A stretch of DNA of 64,000 bases from Zygnema cylindricum. Lineage: Eukaryota; Streptophyta; Zygnematophyceae; Zygnematales; Zygnemataceae. The notes under the pieces were generated by a model. That model made no database searches. It saw only the letters and a program-made list of their open reading frames with translations, and was not told the origin of the DNA. The stretch is from contig JBBHKE010001973.1 of NCBI GenBank assembly GCA_037447655.1, forward strand, positions 587,954 through 651,953. Direction: 5' to 3'. The position numbers were made by a program, and so were the translations under genes. The first letter of the stretch is position 1, and the number at the start of each line of letters is the position of its first letter. This document shows, piece after piece, positions 10,924 to 22,168 of the stretch.

Positions 10924-12167
10924 TGAAACTCTGAGACTTCCATTGGCCCTCAGAGTATGCAGATCCAAAAGAAGCTAATCTAGATAGTGCCGACTCCAAG
11001 TTGATATAAACCCAAATGACTGACCCCTTGACAGTCAAAACCCCAATATAGATTCACCCCTGTGAAATAACACTTTCTGTGTGCTCAGTTCCACCACAGA
11101 ATGCAAAGTTAGAATATGAGATTTAGACACATTCACCCACTTTGACTTTCCCTTAGAAATACAGCCACCCTGGCAGACAAAAACTCTGACCGACTACACC
11201 CCTGTGTAGCCTAGACTCCCCTGAGTCCGCAGCAAAAAGAATCACTGAAAATGGTCAAGTAAATTGATAGTTATGGCTGGCCAAAGTTTGCCATTTATAC
11301 AGGGTGCTCTCTGGGAGAGGCAACTGCCTACCCAAAATTTTCTAAGTCCTAAACCCTCTCTAAAACTCTATCTACTGAAGTACGGCACCAATCAAATTAC
11401 TGTGTCGTACAGAAAAGTACAGGTGCCGGTGTACTTTCTGTACGGCCATTGTACGACATGGCCAAAATGTCGACACGTGTCAAATCAGGATTAGTTCCTG
11501 TAATCTCCGGAATTCCCGTAGTCCAATGTTATCACGCCACGTGTCACCTGACGTGACAAAGACCGTAAAACGCCAAAAGTACCTTTTCCATGATCGCTGC
11601 GCTTATCGTAGCCGTCCGATCAAAACCGGCTATAATCCTAGCCGCTGAAATTCGACGCGCGGTATTTGTTTCGCTATCGAAACAAATGCGCGGTATTTGT
11701 TTCGCTGTCGAAACAAATGCGTGGTATTTGTTTCGCTATCGAAACAAATGCGCGGTATCCGTTCTGCCCCCCATTCCGTACTTCGTACTAAATTAAACTG
11801 TTTCTATGTACTAAGCATCTATTTAGCCGTTAAACGGATTAATCTACATTTAACGATTTATATACTTGTCAAACCCTATATATCGTAATATCTGTTCTAG
11901 ACATAACGGCTAGAGCTAACGGCTAGTGCGGATTGACGGCTGGTAGGTACTAGGATCAATTCTTGGGTCCGTCAACTAAATTTTGGTAAGTCTACCTAAT
12001 TTACCCCCTGTCTTCTCTAGAGAGCCTAGGCAGCCATGGCTCTAGCTCCCTATCCAGCCTTCAGTGACTACAATAAGTATGGGAGCTTGGAAAAGGGAGT
12101 TAGAGGCAGACCGCCTCAGCTCTTTTTTTATCCTAATACAGACATATAAAATACTCAAATATCAACA
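10924..12167 (-). repeat. 3' LTR of Copia-3
   Basis: TGAAACTCTG...ATATCAACA. It carries three tandem 31-bp units GCGCGGTATTTGTTTCGCTA... at about 11658-11755, each a TTTGTTTCG/CGAAACAAA palindrome. It also has CCACGTGTC followed by TGACGTGAC near 11538-11560, the GTACGGCCATTGTACGAC motif near 11441-11458, and a tRNA-like block at about 11902-11976. Confidence 0.92.
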
Positions 12168-12190
12168 CTCCCCTTATTTTCTAGTCTATT
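12168..12190 (-). other. Polypurine tract of Copia-3
   Basis: Plus-strand CTCCCCTTATTTTCTAGTCT directly follows the LTR. Reverse-complemented it equals the tract seen in Copia-1. Confidence 0.8.
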
Positions 12191-12471
12191 TTCAACTTCC
12201 ACAAACAAGTAAACAAACACCCCCTCCTCTTTTTCTTTTACTTTTTCCTTTTTCCTTTTCCTTTCATAAAACTTAAGTATTTAACACAGTGTATTAAATG
12301 AACTGAAACGATAATTGTATCACACATTTTATTTAACATCCCATTTTTCTTAAATCCGAGCAAAGATTTTATCCACCTCTTCCCTTTTCCATCCACACTA
12401 AATTCACTTTCCCTCTTGAAATAACCAGCCCCCATCCCCAACCTTCAACACATACCCGGATGATAACCCTA

Positions 12472-14066
12472 TTACAGGCACATCTTCACAAGAGACATCA
12501 CACCAAGTAGTGATGTCAAATCCATCCACCTCCAAATATTCCAAAAACCACTAGTCCCCACTAAGTTCCTCATAAGATCTACATCTTCCGTAATCATATT
12601 TTTATCCATGATAATTACCCCCATTTTCTGAACTTCCCTCACTGTCTCCCATGGAATTCTTTCCACTATCACTTTCTATTTTAATTCCCAATAAATATTT
12701 CTCTTCTCCCCTATCCTTTAAAACCCCCTCTAGAATTAATTCTCCCCCTTTCCTCGGAATCCGTTGAAGTCTCCCTTTCCGACCAGTTTTCTGTTTCCAA
12801 AATATCTATGAAACTATCCTCAATATTTTGAACTTCTTCAAGTATCTCCTCTCTCTTTACTTCCCTTATACCTCCAAAAGCACACTGTTGCCTTCGTCCA
12901 ATTTCTGTGTACTTTTCTATCTTCCCCATTCTACCGATGTGTAGAAGCTCCAATTTTTCTTCATCCTCTTTCTCCTCTTCCTCTTCGTCCTCCTCATCCA
13001 CATTCCAACTTCTAAGTTTTTCCAAACAAGGGCATTCCTCCATATAATGACCTGGTTCCCAACAAAAGAAGCAAACCCCTTTTTTCAAAGCTCCCGTGTC
13101 TTTTCCTCTCCCTCTTTTTCCACCAAAGTTCCGATAAGGTTTACCTTTGTCTTTCTTCCTCTCATCACGCTACCGCTCGTCACCACAGTTCCTCTCATCA
13201 CGTTTCTGCTCGTCACCGCCGTTCCTCTCATCACGCTTCCGCCAATCACCACCAGCTGAAAATGCATTGACCCTGTCCTTTCCCCTACGAAGCTCCAAAG
13301 TACTTTCCCTTACAAGAATTATCCCCATGGTAAAGCTCCAAGTCCATGAGGAGCCATCCATTGCCTGCATACGATAAATAATGCTTTCGTACTCACTTGG
13401 GAGTTTCATAAGTAGTGTATTAATCTTACCCTCCTCAGATTCTACATATCCCGCACTAGCTAGCTCAACATATAACGCAGCAATATCATTGCAAAACTCT
13501 ATCATGCTACCCGCCTTTATAAACATAGGCATCTATTTCCTGTTTTACTAATTGCTGCCTCTGAATAGTCTCACTCTTATAAATCTGAATTAGTACTTCC
13601 CATATCTCTGAAGACTTGGTTAGACTTAAAAGAGTGATAGCTATCGACTTAGACACATATCTAAGTATGAGATGTTTTGCTATAGTGTTTTTGTATTCCC
13701 ATATTTTTCTGTCATTTTCTTCAGTTTTAATCCCTACATGTGGTACCATAGCTGAGAGCCTAGCTCCCCTCACCATAGGTGTCCCTTTTTCCTTCTCCCC
13801 TATTTCCCCATCCACGGAAAGATTCTTCCCTTCACCTTCCGTTGCATCTGAGCTCCGGATGATATTCTGGGCAGCCTCAAATGAATCTCCATAGTAAGCT
13901 CCTCCAAGCCAGGTGGCGGACATCTCACTTGTCCCGAAACAATTCCCCATAAGTGCTTCTCGAAAAGCAATCCCGCCATTGTAAACTCCCAATAAGTGAA
14001 GTCTGTTCCATCGAACATAGGCACCCTAGATGGTGGGCCCATAACCTGAAACTCTGAGACTTCCAT
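12472..14066 (-). pseudogene. Copia-3 gag with RT/RNase H remnant
   Basis: From ATG 14064-14066: PSRVPMFDGTDFTYWEF and LLFEKHLWGIVSGQVRCPPP (the typical Copia gag N-terminal fold), then EFCNDIAALYVELASAGYV near 13500-13440 and MKLPSEYESIIYRMQ near 13410-13370. Next come a KRDERNGGDEQKRDERNCGDE repeat, the knuckle CFFCWEPGHYMEECP near 13075-13030, and a Glu-rich stretch. Downstream, a fragment resembling the YRQVVGSL and DITTWSDA parts of RT/RNase H appears around 12640-12490. Frames are broken at least four times. Confidence 0.85.
14031..14046 (-). other. Primer binding site of Copia-3
   Basis: TGGTGGGCCCATAACC on the plus strand, an exact 16-nt match to the initiator tRNA-Met anticodon arm as I know it, touching the LTR edge at 14047. 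The second in-frame gag ATG lies in this site, because the site contains the complement of the CAU anticodon. Confidence 0.8.
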
Positions 14067-15291
14067 TGGCCCTCAGAGTATGCAGATCCAAAAGAAGCTA
14101 ATCTAGATAGTGCCGACTCCAAGTTGATATAAACCCAAATGACTGACCCCTTGACAGTCAAAACCCCAATATAGATTCACCCCTGTGAAATAACACTTTC
14201 TGTGTGCTCAGTTCCACCACAGAATGCAAAGTTAGAATATGAGATTTAGACACATTCACCCACTTTGACTTTCCCTTAGAAATACAGCCACCCTGGCAGA
14301 CAAAAACTCTGACCGACTACACCCCTGTGTAGCCTAGACTCCCTTGAGTCCGCAGCAAAAAGAATCACTGAAAATGGTCAAGTAAATTGATAGTTATGGC
14401 TGGCCAAAGTTTGCCATTTATACAGGGTGCTCTCTGGGAGAGGCAGCTGCCTACCCAAAAATTTTCTAAGTCCTAAACCCTCTCTAAAACTCTATCTACT
14501 GAAGTACGGCACCAATCAAATTACTGTGTCGTACAGAAAAGTACAGGTGCCGGTGTACTTTCTGTACGGCCATTGTACGACATGGCCAAAATGTCGACAC
14601 GTGTCAAATCAGGATTAGTTCCTGTAATCTCCGGAATTCCCGTAGTCCAATGTTATCACGCCACGTGTCACCTGACGTGACAAAGACCGTAAAACGCCAA
14701 AAGTACCTTTTCCATGATCGCTGCGCTTATCGTAGCCGTCCGATCAAAACCGGCTATAATCCTAGCCGCTGAAATTCGACGCGCGGTATTTGTTTCGCTA
14801 TCGAAACAAATGCGCGGTATTTGTTTCGCTGTCGAAACAAATGCGTGGTATTTGTTTCGCTATCGAAACAAATGCGCGGTATCCGTTTTGCCCCCCATTC
14901 CGTACTTCGTACTAAATTAAACTGTTTCTATGTACTAAGCATCTATTTAGCCGTTAAACGGATTAATCTACATTTAACGATTTATATACTTGTCAAACCC
15001 TATATATCGTAATATCTGTTCTAGACATAACGGCTAGAGCTAACGGCTAGTGCGGATTGACGGCCGGTAGGTACTAGGATCAATTCCTGGGTCCGTCAAC
15101 TAACTTTTGGTAAGTCTACCTAATTTACCCCCTGTCTTCTCTAGAGAGCCTAGGCAGCCATGGCTCTAGCTCCCTATCCAGCCTTCAGTGACTACAACAA
15201 GTATGGGAGCTTGGAAAAGGGAGTTAGAGGCAGACCGCCTCAGCTCTTTTTCTATCCTAATACAGACCTATAAAATACTCAAATATCAACA
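14047..15291 (-). repeat. 5' LTR of Copia-3
   Basis: Nearly identical to the LTR at 10924. It holds the gag ATG (14064-14066), a TATA box on the minus strand (14416-14422), the three 31-bp palindromic units at about 14782-14880, and a tRNA-like block at about 15026-15100. Confidence 0.92.
14416..14422 (-). promoter_or_regulatory. TATA box of Copia-3 5' LTR
   Basis: Reverse complement reads CCTGTATAAATGG, at the position homologous to the Copia-1 TATA box at 2414. Confidence 0.55.
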
Positions 15292-15296
15292 AAACC

Positions 15297-17826
15297 TTGT
15301 CCCCCACATAGAAGACGATGTCTTTCCGGTGAGCGTCGCCCTGCGACTTTTGACGATCCTTTGCCATTTGGAGCGCCTTGGCCGCCTTTTCTAGGTTCCC
15401 TTGCAAAGTTTTGGCAAAGTCCAAAGCAGCCGGTGTTTGGCAGTCCGCTACCAATAAGTTTTGGGGAAGAGTGGGTTGTCGTCTATTGAGGGAGAATGTC
15501 GTAGCATTTGTTGACGAGTGTACTGCACTGTTGTATGCTACCTCGATTGCCGTTGAATGGTCCACCCAATCCGTTTGGTTCACCGAGACATAAGCCCGCA
15601 ATGCTTCCTCCAAAGTTCGATTCACCCTTTCAGTCTGACCATCAGTTTGAGGGTGGTAGGCTGTGGACATGGCCAGCTGCGTTCCGCATAACGCAAATAG
15701 ATTTTGCCAAAAGTGGCTCACGAATTTTCGATCGCGGTCGCTGACAATCCTTTTCGGAAGACCGTGATGGCGGAATATTTCCCGAAAGAATAAGTCCGCG
15801 ATATCTCGTGCAGTAGCTGTAGTGGACGTGGGTAGAAAATGTGCCATTTTCGTCAGGTAATCCACGACGACGAAGATTGAGTCGTAGCCCTCCTTCGTCC
15901 GTGGAAGGGCCACGATGAAGTCCATCGAGATCGCCTCCCAAGGAAGAGATGGTATTGGGAGTGGGTGTAACAAGCCTTGTTGCCCTGAATCCGAAGAATC
16001 GTGTGACGAAGTGCCGTATTTGTTGGCACATAAAGCCGTGTTGTCTTACTCGGTCTCTACCGCCACATACCATTGGCGGTTCGAACGAGTACCTTCCGTT
16101 TGATGAGTTCCTTTAGTGAAACATCGTCGCCGTAGGCGGCCTTTATCCGACTTAATGGTGACTGCGCTGAGCTTCGGATCTTGCGTTGCGGTCGACGTTG
16201 TGCTTGTCTCTTCCACAAAGTCTCCGTTCCCCTACTGCGGTGCTGGCGGTCGTTGCTCCGCTGCTGGCGCAGGGACGTCAGGTCTTCTTGACAGCGCATC
16301 CGCCGGGTTCGTCTTGCCCGGCTTATATTGTATTACAAGTTCCGGACCGAAGGTTTGCAAGAACGTCATCCAGCGTGCTTGTTTCTTGGACAACTTCGGC
16401 TGGGTTTGGAGATATTGTAAGGCATGGCGATCCGTGATAACCGTGATCCCTTTCCCCTGAATGTAACACTTCCAAACCTCCAGCGCATTGATAATAGCCA
16501 TTGTCTCCTTCTCATGGGTGGCCCAGTTCAACTCCGCTGCCTTTAGTTTGCGATTGTCGTAGGCGACGTGTTGGAGGCCTTTTCCTTGATCTTGCATAAG
16601 GATCGCTCCAATAGCCATATCGCTAGCGTCGGTAATTATCGTCCAAGGTAAATCCGGATCGGGAACAGCTAACACAGACGCGGTAACCAACCGCTCCTTT
16701 AACGTGTTAAAGGCTGCCCCTTGCGCCGCTTTCCATTCATAGGGCACATCATTCTTGAGCAATTCCGTAAACGGTGCAGCGAATTTTGCGAAACCTTCGA
16801 CAAAACGTCGATAATAGGAGCATAGTCCTAGAAAGCTCCGTAACTCCGTGATATTTGCCGGCTGCGGCCACTCCTTAACGGCCTTTGTTTTGTTTGGGTC
16901 CACTGCGATTCCGTCTCGGCTCACCACATGGCCTAAAAAATCAATCTTCTCCTTGAAGAAGTCACATTTACTTCTTTTTGCGTACAACTTATTTTCACGA
17001 AGGAATTGGAGAACCGTCCGTAAGTGCTTCATATGCTCCTCCTGCGTTCGGCTATACACCAGTATGTCGTCTACGAAGACGATCACAAACGCGTCCAGAT
17101 ATTGCTAAAAGATGGAATTCATTAGATGCATAAAGGTTGTCAGTGCGTTAGTCAACCCGAACGGCATTACCGGAACTGGAAATGACCGTATTGAGTTATG
17201 AACGCCGTTTTCTCCACATCTTCCTTGGCAATTCTAATCTGGTGGTAGCCGCTCGCAAGTCTATTTTCAAAAAATATTTAGCGCCTCGAAGTCGATCCAA
17301 CGATTCGTCTATCTTCAGCAGGGGGTACGCATTCTTCACCGTTAATTTGTTCAACGCTCGGTAGTCTACACACATACGGAAACCTCCATCTTTCTTGTTC
17401 ACAAAGAGAACGGAGGCTCCATACGGTGACTTGCTTGGTTCGATTGCTCCGGCTTCGACTTAATCCGCGAGTTGCTTTTTCAGTTCGTTCAACTCGGTGT
17501 AGCTCATCTTGTACATCCGATTAGCCGGGGGTACCGCTCCACAAACAAGCTCTATCCTATGGTCTACTTCGCGCTTCGGAGGTAATCCTTCGGGGAGCTT
17601 CGGGGGAAATACATCTGCGTACTCCTCGAGAAGTTTTGTCATGACTTCCAGGGCCTCTTCGGAAGTCTTTCCAATGTCGTCACTTTCTTTGGAGACGAAG
17701 TCGGGATCCTTATTCTTCCATTCTTCGGGAATCTCCTCCTTTGCCTCCTCCTTTGGCTGGACGACTGCCATACCAATCGTTTCCCCTTTCTTGAGTGCCC
17801 TCTTAAGCTGTAAGGCCGAAAGCAGG
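15297..17826 (-). pseudogene. Chromovirus pol, duplicate copy 1 (RT-RNase H-integrase)
   Basis: Reading from 17771 leftwards: the linker [19 protein letters not shown] with the VDYRALNKL motif, [11 protein letters not shown] (active site VDD, about 17070), and [11 protein letters not shown]; RNase H with [24 protein letters not shown] and [11 protein letters not shown]; then integrase. The integrase core shows MDFIVALPRTKEG, IVSDRDRKFVSHFW and STAYHPQTDGQTERVNRTL, so the DDE catalytic set is visible. It runs into the C-terminal module interrupted at 15296. Compared with copy 2 it lacks about 142 bp of the integrase zinc-binding region (near 15990) and about 26 bp near 16155. Multiple frameshifts are present. 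Confidence 0.9.
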
Positions 17827-20287
17827 CTACCTCAATTGCCGTTAAATGGTCCACCCAATCCGTTTGGTTCACCGAGACATAAGCCCGCAATGCTTCCTCC
17901 AAAGTTCGATTCACCCTTTCAGTCTAACCATCAGTTTGAGGGTGGTAGGCTGTGGACATGGCCAGCTGCATTCCGCATAACGCAAATAGATTTTGCCAAA
18001 AGTGGCTCTCGAATTTTCGATCGCGGTCGTTGACGATCCTTTTCAGAAGACCGTGATGGCAAGATATTTCCCGAAAGAATAAGTCCGCGATATCTCGTGC
18101 ACTAGCTGTAGTGGTCGTGGGTAGAAAATGTGTCATTTTCGTCAGTAATCAACGACAACGAAGATTGAGTCGTAGCCCTCCTTCGTCCGGGGAAGGGCCA
18201 CGATGAAATCCATCGAGATCGCCTCCCAAGGAACAGATGGTATTGGGAGGGGGTGTAACAAGCCTTGTTGCCCTGAATCCGATTTGTTTCTATTACACGA
18301 GTCACACGTCCGGACATATTCTGCAATGTCTCGAGTCATGTTTGGCCAGTAATACGCCTCAGCGACACGCGCGGCTTGTTTTATCCCGCCCAAAATGTCC
18401 ACTGAGCAGCTCGTCGTGATTCATTTGAAGAATCGTGTGACGAAGTGCCGTATTTGTTGGCACATAAAGTCGTGTTGTCTTACTCGGTCTGTACTGCCAC
18501 ATATCATTGGGGGATCGAATGAGTACCTTCCGTTTGATGAGTTCCTTTAGTGAAGCATCGTCACCGTAGGCAGCCTTTATCCGACTTAACCACTGTTCGT
18601 CCACTTGCACCGTACTGGTGACTGCGCTGAGCTTGGGATCTTGCGCTGCGGTCGACCGCTGTGCTTGTCTCTTCCACAAATCTCCGTTCCCCTACTGCGG
18701 TGCTGGCGGTCGTTGCTCCGCTGCTGGCGCAGGGACTTCAGGTCTTCTTGACAGCGCATCCGCCGGGTTCGTCTTGCCCGGCTTATATTGTATAACAAGT
18801 TCCGGAACGAAGGTTTGCAAGAACGTCATCCAACGTACTTGTTTCTTGGACAACTTCGGCTGGGTTTGGAGATATTGTAAGGCATGGCGATCTGTGATAA
18901 CCTTGATCCCTTTCCCTTGAACGTAACACTTCCAAACCTCCAGCGCATTGATAATAGCCATTGTCTCCTTCTCATGGGTGGCCCAGTTCAACTCCGCTGC
19001 CTTTAGTTTGCGACTGTCGTAGGCGACGTGTTGGAGGCCTTTTCCTTGATCTTGCATAAGGATCGCTCCAATAGCCATATCGCTAGCGTCGGTAATTATC
19101 GTCCAAGGTAAATCCGGATCGGGAACAGCTAACACAGACGCGGTAACCAACCGCTCCTTTAAACGTGTTAAAGGCTGCCCCTTGCGCCGCTTTCCATTCA
19201 TAGGGCACATCATTCTTGAGCAATTCCGTAAACGGTGCAGCGAATTTTGCGAAACCTTCGACAAAACGTCGATAATAGGAGCATAGTCCTAGAAAGCTCC
19301 GTAACTCCGTGATATTTGCCGGCTGCGGCCACTCCTTAACGGCCTTTGTTTTGTTTGGGTCCACTGCGATTCCGTCTCGGCTCACCACATGGCCTAAAAA
19401 ATTAATCTTCTCCTTGAAGAAGTCACATTTACTTCTTTTTGCGTACAATTTATGCTTCCAAAGAACTTGTAGGAGCGTCCGTAAATGTTTCATATGTTCT
19501 TCCTCCGTTCGGCTATACACCAATATGTCATCTAAGAAGACGATCACAAACGCGTCCAGATATTGCCGAAAGATGGAATTCATTAAATGCATAAAGGTCG
19601 TCGGTGCGTTAGTCAACCCGAATGGCATTACCTGGAACTGGAAATGACCGTATCGAGTCCGGAACGCCGTCTTCTCCACATCATCCTCGACAACTCTGAT
19701 CTGGTGGTAGCCGCTCTGCAAGTCTATTTTCGAAATACTTGGCACCTCGAAGTCGATCCAACAATTCGTCGATCCTCGGCAGGGGGTACGCATTCCTCAT
19801 TGTTAATTTGTTCAGCGCTCGGTAGTCTACACACATACGGACACCTCCATCTTTCTTGTTCACAAAGAGAACGGGGGCTCCATACGGTGACTTGCTTGGT
19901 TCGATTGCTCCGGCTTCGACCAACTCCGCGAGTTGCTTTTTGAGTTCATCGAATTCGGTGTAGCTCATCTTGTACATCCGATTAGACGGGGGTACCGCTC
20001 CAGGAACAAGCTCTATCCTATGGTCTACTTCGCGCTTCGGAGGTAATCCTTCGGGGAGCTTCGGGGGAAATACATCTGCGTACTCCTCGAGAAGTTTTGT
20101 CATGACTTCCGGGGCCTCATCGGAAGTCTTTCCAATGTCGTCACTTTCTTTGGAGATGAAGTCGGGATCCTTATTCTTCCATTCTTCCGGAATCTCCTCC
20201 TTCGTCTCCTCCTTTGGCTGGACGACCGCCATACCAATCGTTTCCCCTTTCTTGAGTGCCCTCTTAAGCTGTAAGGCCGAAAGCAGG
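17827..20287 (-). pseudogene. Chromovirus pol, duplicate copy 2 (RT-RNase H-truncated integrase)
   Basis: This upstream copy in the sense direction has the same domain order: linker from 20232, RT with [40 protein letters not shown] and [15 protein letters not shown] (about 19540), RNase H, and integrase. It retains the HHCC zinc finger (NHDELLSGHFGRDK, then CDSCNRNKS, about 18440-18290). The integrase is cut within its catalytic core at 17827 and is fused out of frame to the start of copy 1. The junction shares only GGC/GC with the parental ends. Confidence 0.9.
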
Positions 20288-20374
20288 CGTCCCTCTTCCG
20301 CTCCCTAACCAGCCGCTCCCCGCTTTTACCTCGAACTCTTCTTCACCTTTCTTCACTCTCATGGCGCTACTTCT

Positions 20375-20782
20375 CTAATCAATTGTCGGATTCCATTTTT
20401 GCAGCCACGGCTTCCCTAAGATTACCTCATGGTCCCCAAGAGGTAATACATGAAGTGTATCGTACCATCGGAATTTCCCAATGCCGACGCGTAACCTCGG
20501 GGTACGATGGGTAATAGATAAGGAACTGCCGTCGGCCAATTCTACCGAATGATGATCATTTAGTACCACGAGAGGAAGTTTCAACCTTTTCACCGTTGCC
20601 TCGTTAATGAAGTTCCCCGACGCTCCGGAGTCCACCATGAAGTTAGCTGCACTCGCTCCTATTTGACCCCGAAATATCAAAGAATCTCCTCTTTCACCTG
20701 CTAACCTCATAACGGTATGTTTTCCCTTTTTGGGACCTTTCCGTTTTAGACACTCTCGAGCCATGTGATCGGGAGAACCGCA
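20375..20782 (-). CDS. Chromovirus zinc-knuckle end and aspartic protease
   Basis: In the same frame as gag, just after a TAG stop: CGSPDHMARECLKR (second half of a CCHC knuckle), then the retropepsin signature NFMVDSGASGNFINEATV (catalytic Asp near 20640), and HEVILGKPWLQKW, the family's flap/C-terminal motif. The frame ends at 20375. RT follows at 20232 after a short untranslated or decayed link. Protease processes the Gag-Pol polyprotein. Confidence 0.85.
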   Translation of the reverse strand, partial: CGSPDHMARECLKRKGPKKGKHTVMRLAGERGDSLIFRGQIGASAANFMVDSGASGNFINEATVKRLKLPLVVLNDHHSVELADGSSLSITHRTPRLRVGIGKFRWYDTLHVLPLGDHEVILGKPWLQKWNPTID

Positions 20783-21655
20783 CTAGAAGCATAAGCCATT
20801 TTGCCTCCTCCGCTGGATTTCCTCGGGGGACAAGTCATTGGTCTTGGTCTTGGTAGTTTTCTTCTTTTTCCGCAGGACGTTGACCGCTTCCTTATCCTCC
20901 TTAATTGCGCCGAGCTCCATGGGGGTTGGACCTTCGTCTCGTCGGTTTCCTCCACTACTGCTCGACTCGTAGTGATAAGGTCTCCGGAGGTTGAAGTCGA
21001 CAGAGTCGGTCCGCTCCGCAAACTGGATGATTGCTGAGAGAGGAGGAGTAGTGCTTTCCCGGGCAAGCCATTGTTCCACATCTCTACGAATAGACGACTT
21101 AAGCCCCTTCACGAAACGATCCACGGCGTCATCCTCCGTCATCGTAGGTATTTGAACCTTGCACTCCAAGAACCTTTGCGTAAACTCCATTACTGAAGTT
21201 CGTTGCTTCAATACTGCGATCTTATCTCTCGCCGCCTTCACCGTGTTGACGGGCTGCCAAGTGTCGCGGAGGAGTTGAACGAAGAGCGCCCAGACAGTTG
21301 GTAATTCATCGTCCTCTACCAATGTTCTCCAGCAAGCCCCCGCTGCCCCTTTAAGAAGACCACCCGCGTAGTGAATCTTCTCACGGTCTGACAGGCTAGG
21401 AAAATTCTCGTGATAGTTCGCCACGGAGAATAGCCATGAGTCAAGGCTTCTATGTCTTGCAGGGTCAAACTCGTCGGGAATTCTTAATTTCGGTGTCCGA
21501 GAATCTCTCTCTACGCCTCCATGGGGTCGCTCCCTTATACGCGACTCCGAGGTTGTGACAGTGTTATTCAGCTGCGCGTTCTGTAACCTCACACTTTCTA
21601 ACTCCCTCAGCACTTGCGCCAACATTTCTGTAGTGGATACACTGTGTTCGTCCAT
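20783..21655 (-). CDS. Chromovirus Gag
   Basis: 290 codons from ATG 21653-21655, about 20 bp downstream of the primer site. A coiled-coil N-terminus (MLAQVLRELESVRLQNAQLN) leads into the plant Gag domain (PDEFDPARHRSLDSWLFSV, GAAGACWRTL, SVMEFTQRFLECKV, DRFVKGLKSSIRRDV), then a basic linker (RKKKKTTKTKT). The frame stops with TAG at 20783-20785 inside the zinc knuckle (C-F-stop-C). Only this stop separates it from the protease frame. Gag forms the virus-like particle and binds the RNA. Confidence 0.88.
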   Translation of the reverse strand: MDEHSVSTTEMLAQVLRELESVRLQNAQLNNTVTTSESRIRERPHGGVERDSRTPKLRIPDEFDPARHRSLDSWLFSVANYHENFPSLSDREKIHYAGGLLKGAAGACWRTLVEDDELPTVWALFVQLLRDTWQPVNTVKAARDKIAVLKQRTSVMEFTQRFLECKVQIPTMTEDDAVDRFVKGLKSSIRRDVEQWLARESTTPPLSAIIQFAERTDSVDFNLRRPYHYESSSSGGNRRDEGPTPMELGAIKEDKEAVNVLRKKKKTTKTKTNDLSPEEIQRRRQNGLCF

Positions 21656-21676
21656 GCTGTCGAGTCACGGGTGATA

Positions 21677-21688
21677 GCTCTGATACCA
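21677..21688 (-). other. Primer binding site of the chromovirus
   Basis: GCTCTGATACCA is the reverse complement of TGGTATCAGAGC, the standard plant site for the 3' end of initiator tRNA-Met. It is one base from the LTR edge at 21690. It contrasts with the half-tRNA site used by the neighbouring Copia family. Confidence 0.92.
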
Positions 21689-21689
21689 A

Positions 21690-22168
21690 TGTAAAAGAGG
21701 AACGATACACCACAACACGTTACAGTGTACAGCGGAAAACACCAAAGGTCTTCCCGTAGCAACAGCAGGAATACATAGAACTCACAGATAAGGTTGAGCT
21801 TTATTACTTGAGAGAGAGTACAAGGTTGCGCTAGCTGTGTAGGTCTACTACCCTCTCCAATTCACTAGGTCTACTCGCCATTTAAACTAGCTAACTGCTA
21901 GTCAACCTAGTACTATACAACTGTACACGTGGACCTTCGCGGCCAACCGATATCTATCCAAAACTTCCTTCTAGAACTATACAGTTCCATCTACATTCTG
22001 CGGCGTTGCTATGCTGCGCTGCTGCGCTACTGAATTGCTATGATGCGCTACTAAGTTGTTATGCTGCTATGCTGCGCTGGTTTGGAATCGCAATTGCGCT
22101 GCTCTGAAATTGCAACTATAGCAGCCTAGCCCCAGCCACTAATTACCAAATACTGTAACCCTGTTACA
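21690..22168 (-). repeat. 5' LTR of the chromovirus (479 bp)
   Basis: TGTAAAAGAG...CTGTTACA. Compared with the left LTR it has fewer GCTATGCTGCGCTACT units and an extra 23 bp near 21875, the visible differences since insertion. Confidence 0.9.

Larger units (their letters stand above)
10924..15291 (-). mobile_element. Copia-3, non-autonomous Copia inserted in chromovirus integrase
   Basis: Two LTRs of 1,244 and 1,245 bp (10924-12167 and 14047-15291) differ at roughly a dozen positions by eye, so the insertion is young. Flanks are GAACC (10919-10923) and AAACC (15292-15296), a 5-bp target duplication with one difference. The 1.9-kb interior keeps gag and a short RT/RNase H remnant only, as in Copia-4. 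It is the youngest layer of the nest. Confidence 0.93.
8220..22168 (-). mobile_element. Gypsy-type chromovirus with nested Copia-3
   Basis: Minus-strand Ty3/Gypsy element: 5' LTR at right (21690-22168), tRNA-iMet 3'-end primer site, gag, protease, a duplicated RT-RNaseH-integrase, chromodomain, extra ORF, and 3' LTR at left (8220-8703). Copia-3 interrupts the integrase. Without Copia-3 the element is about 9.6 kb, and about 7.3 kb without the internal duplication. Many frameshifts make it inactive. Confidence 0.92.
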
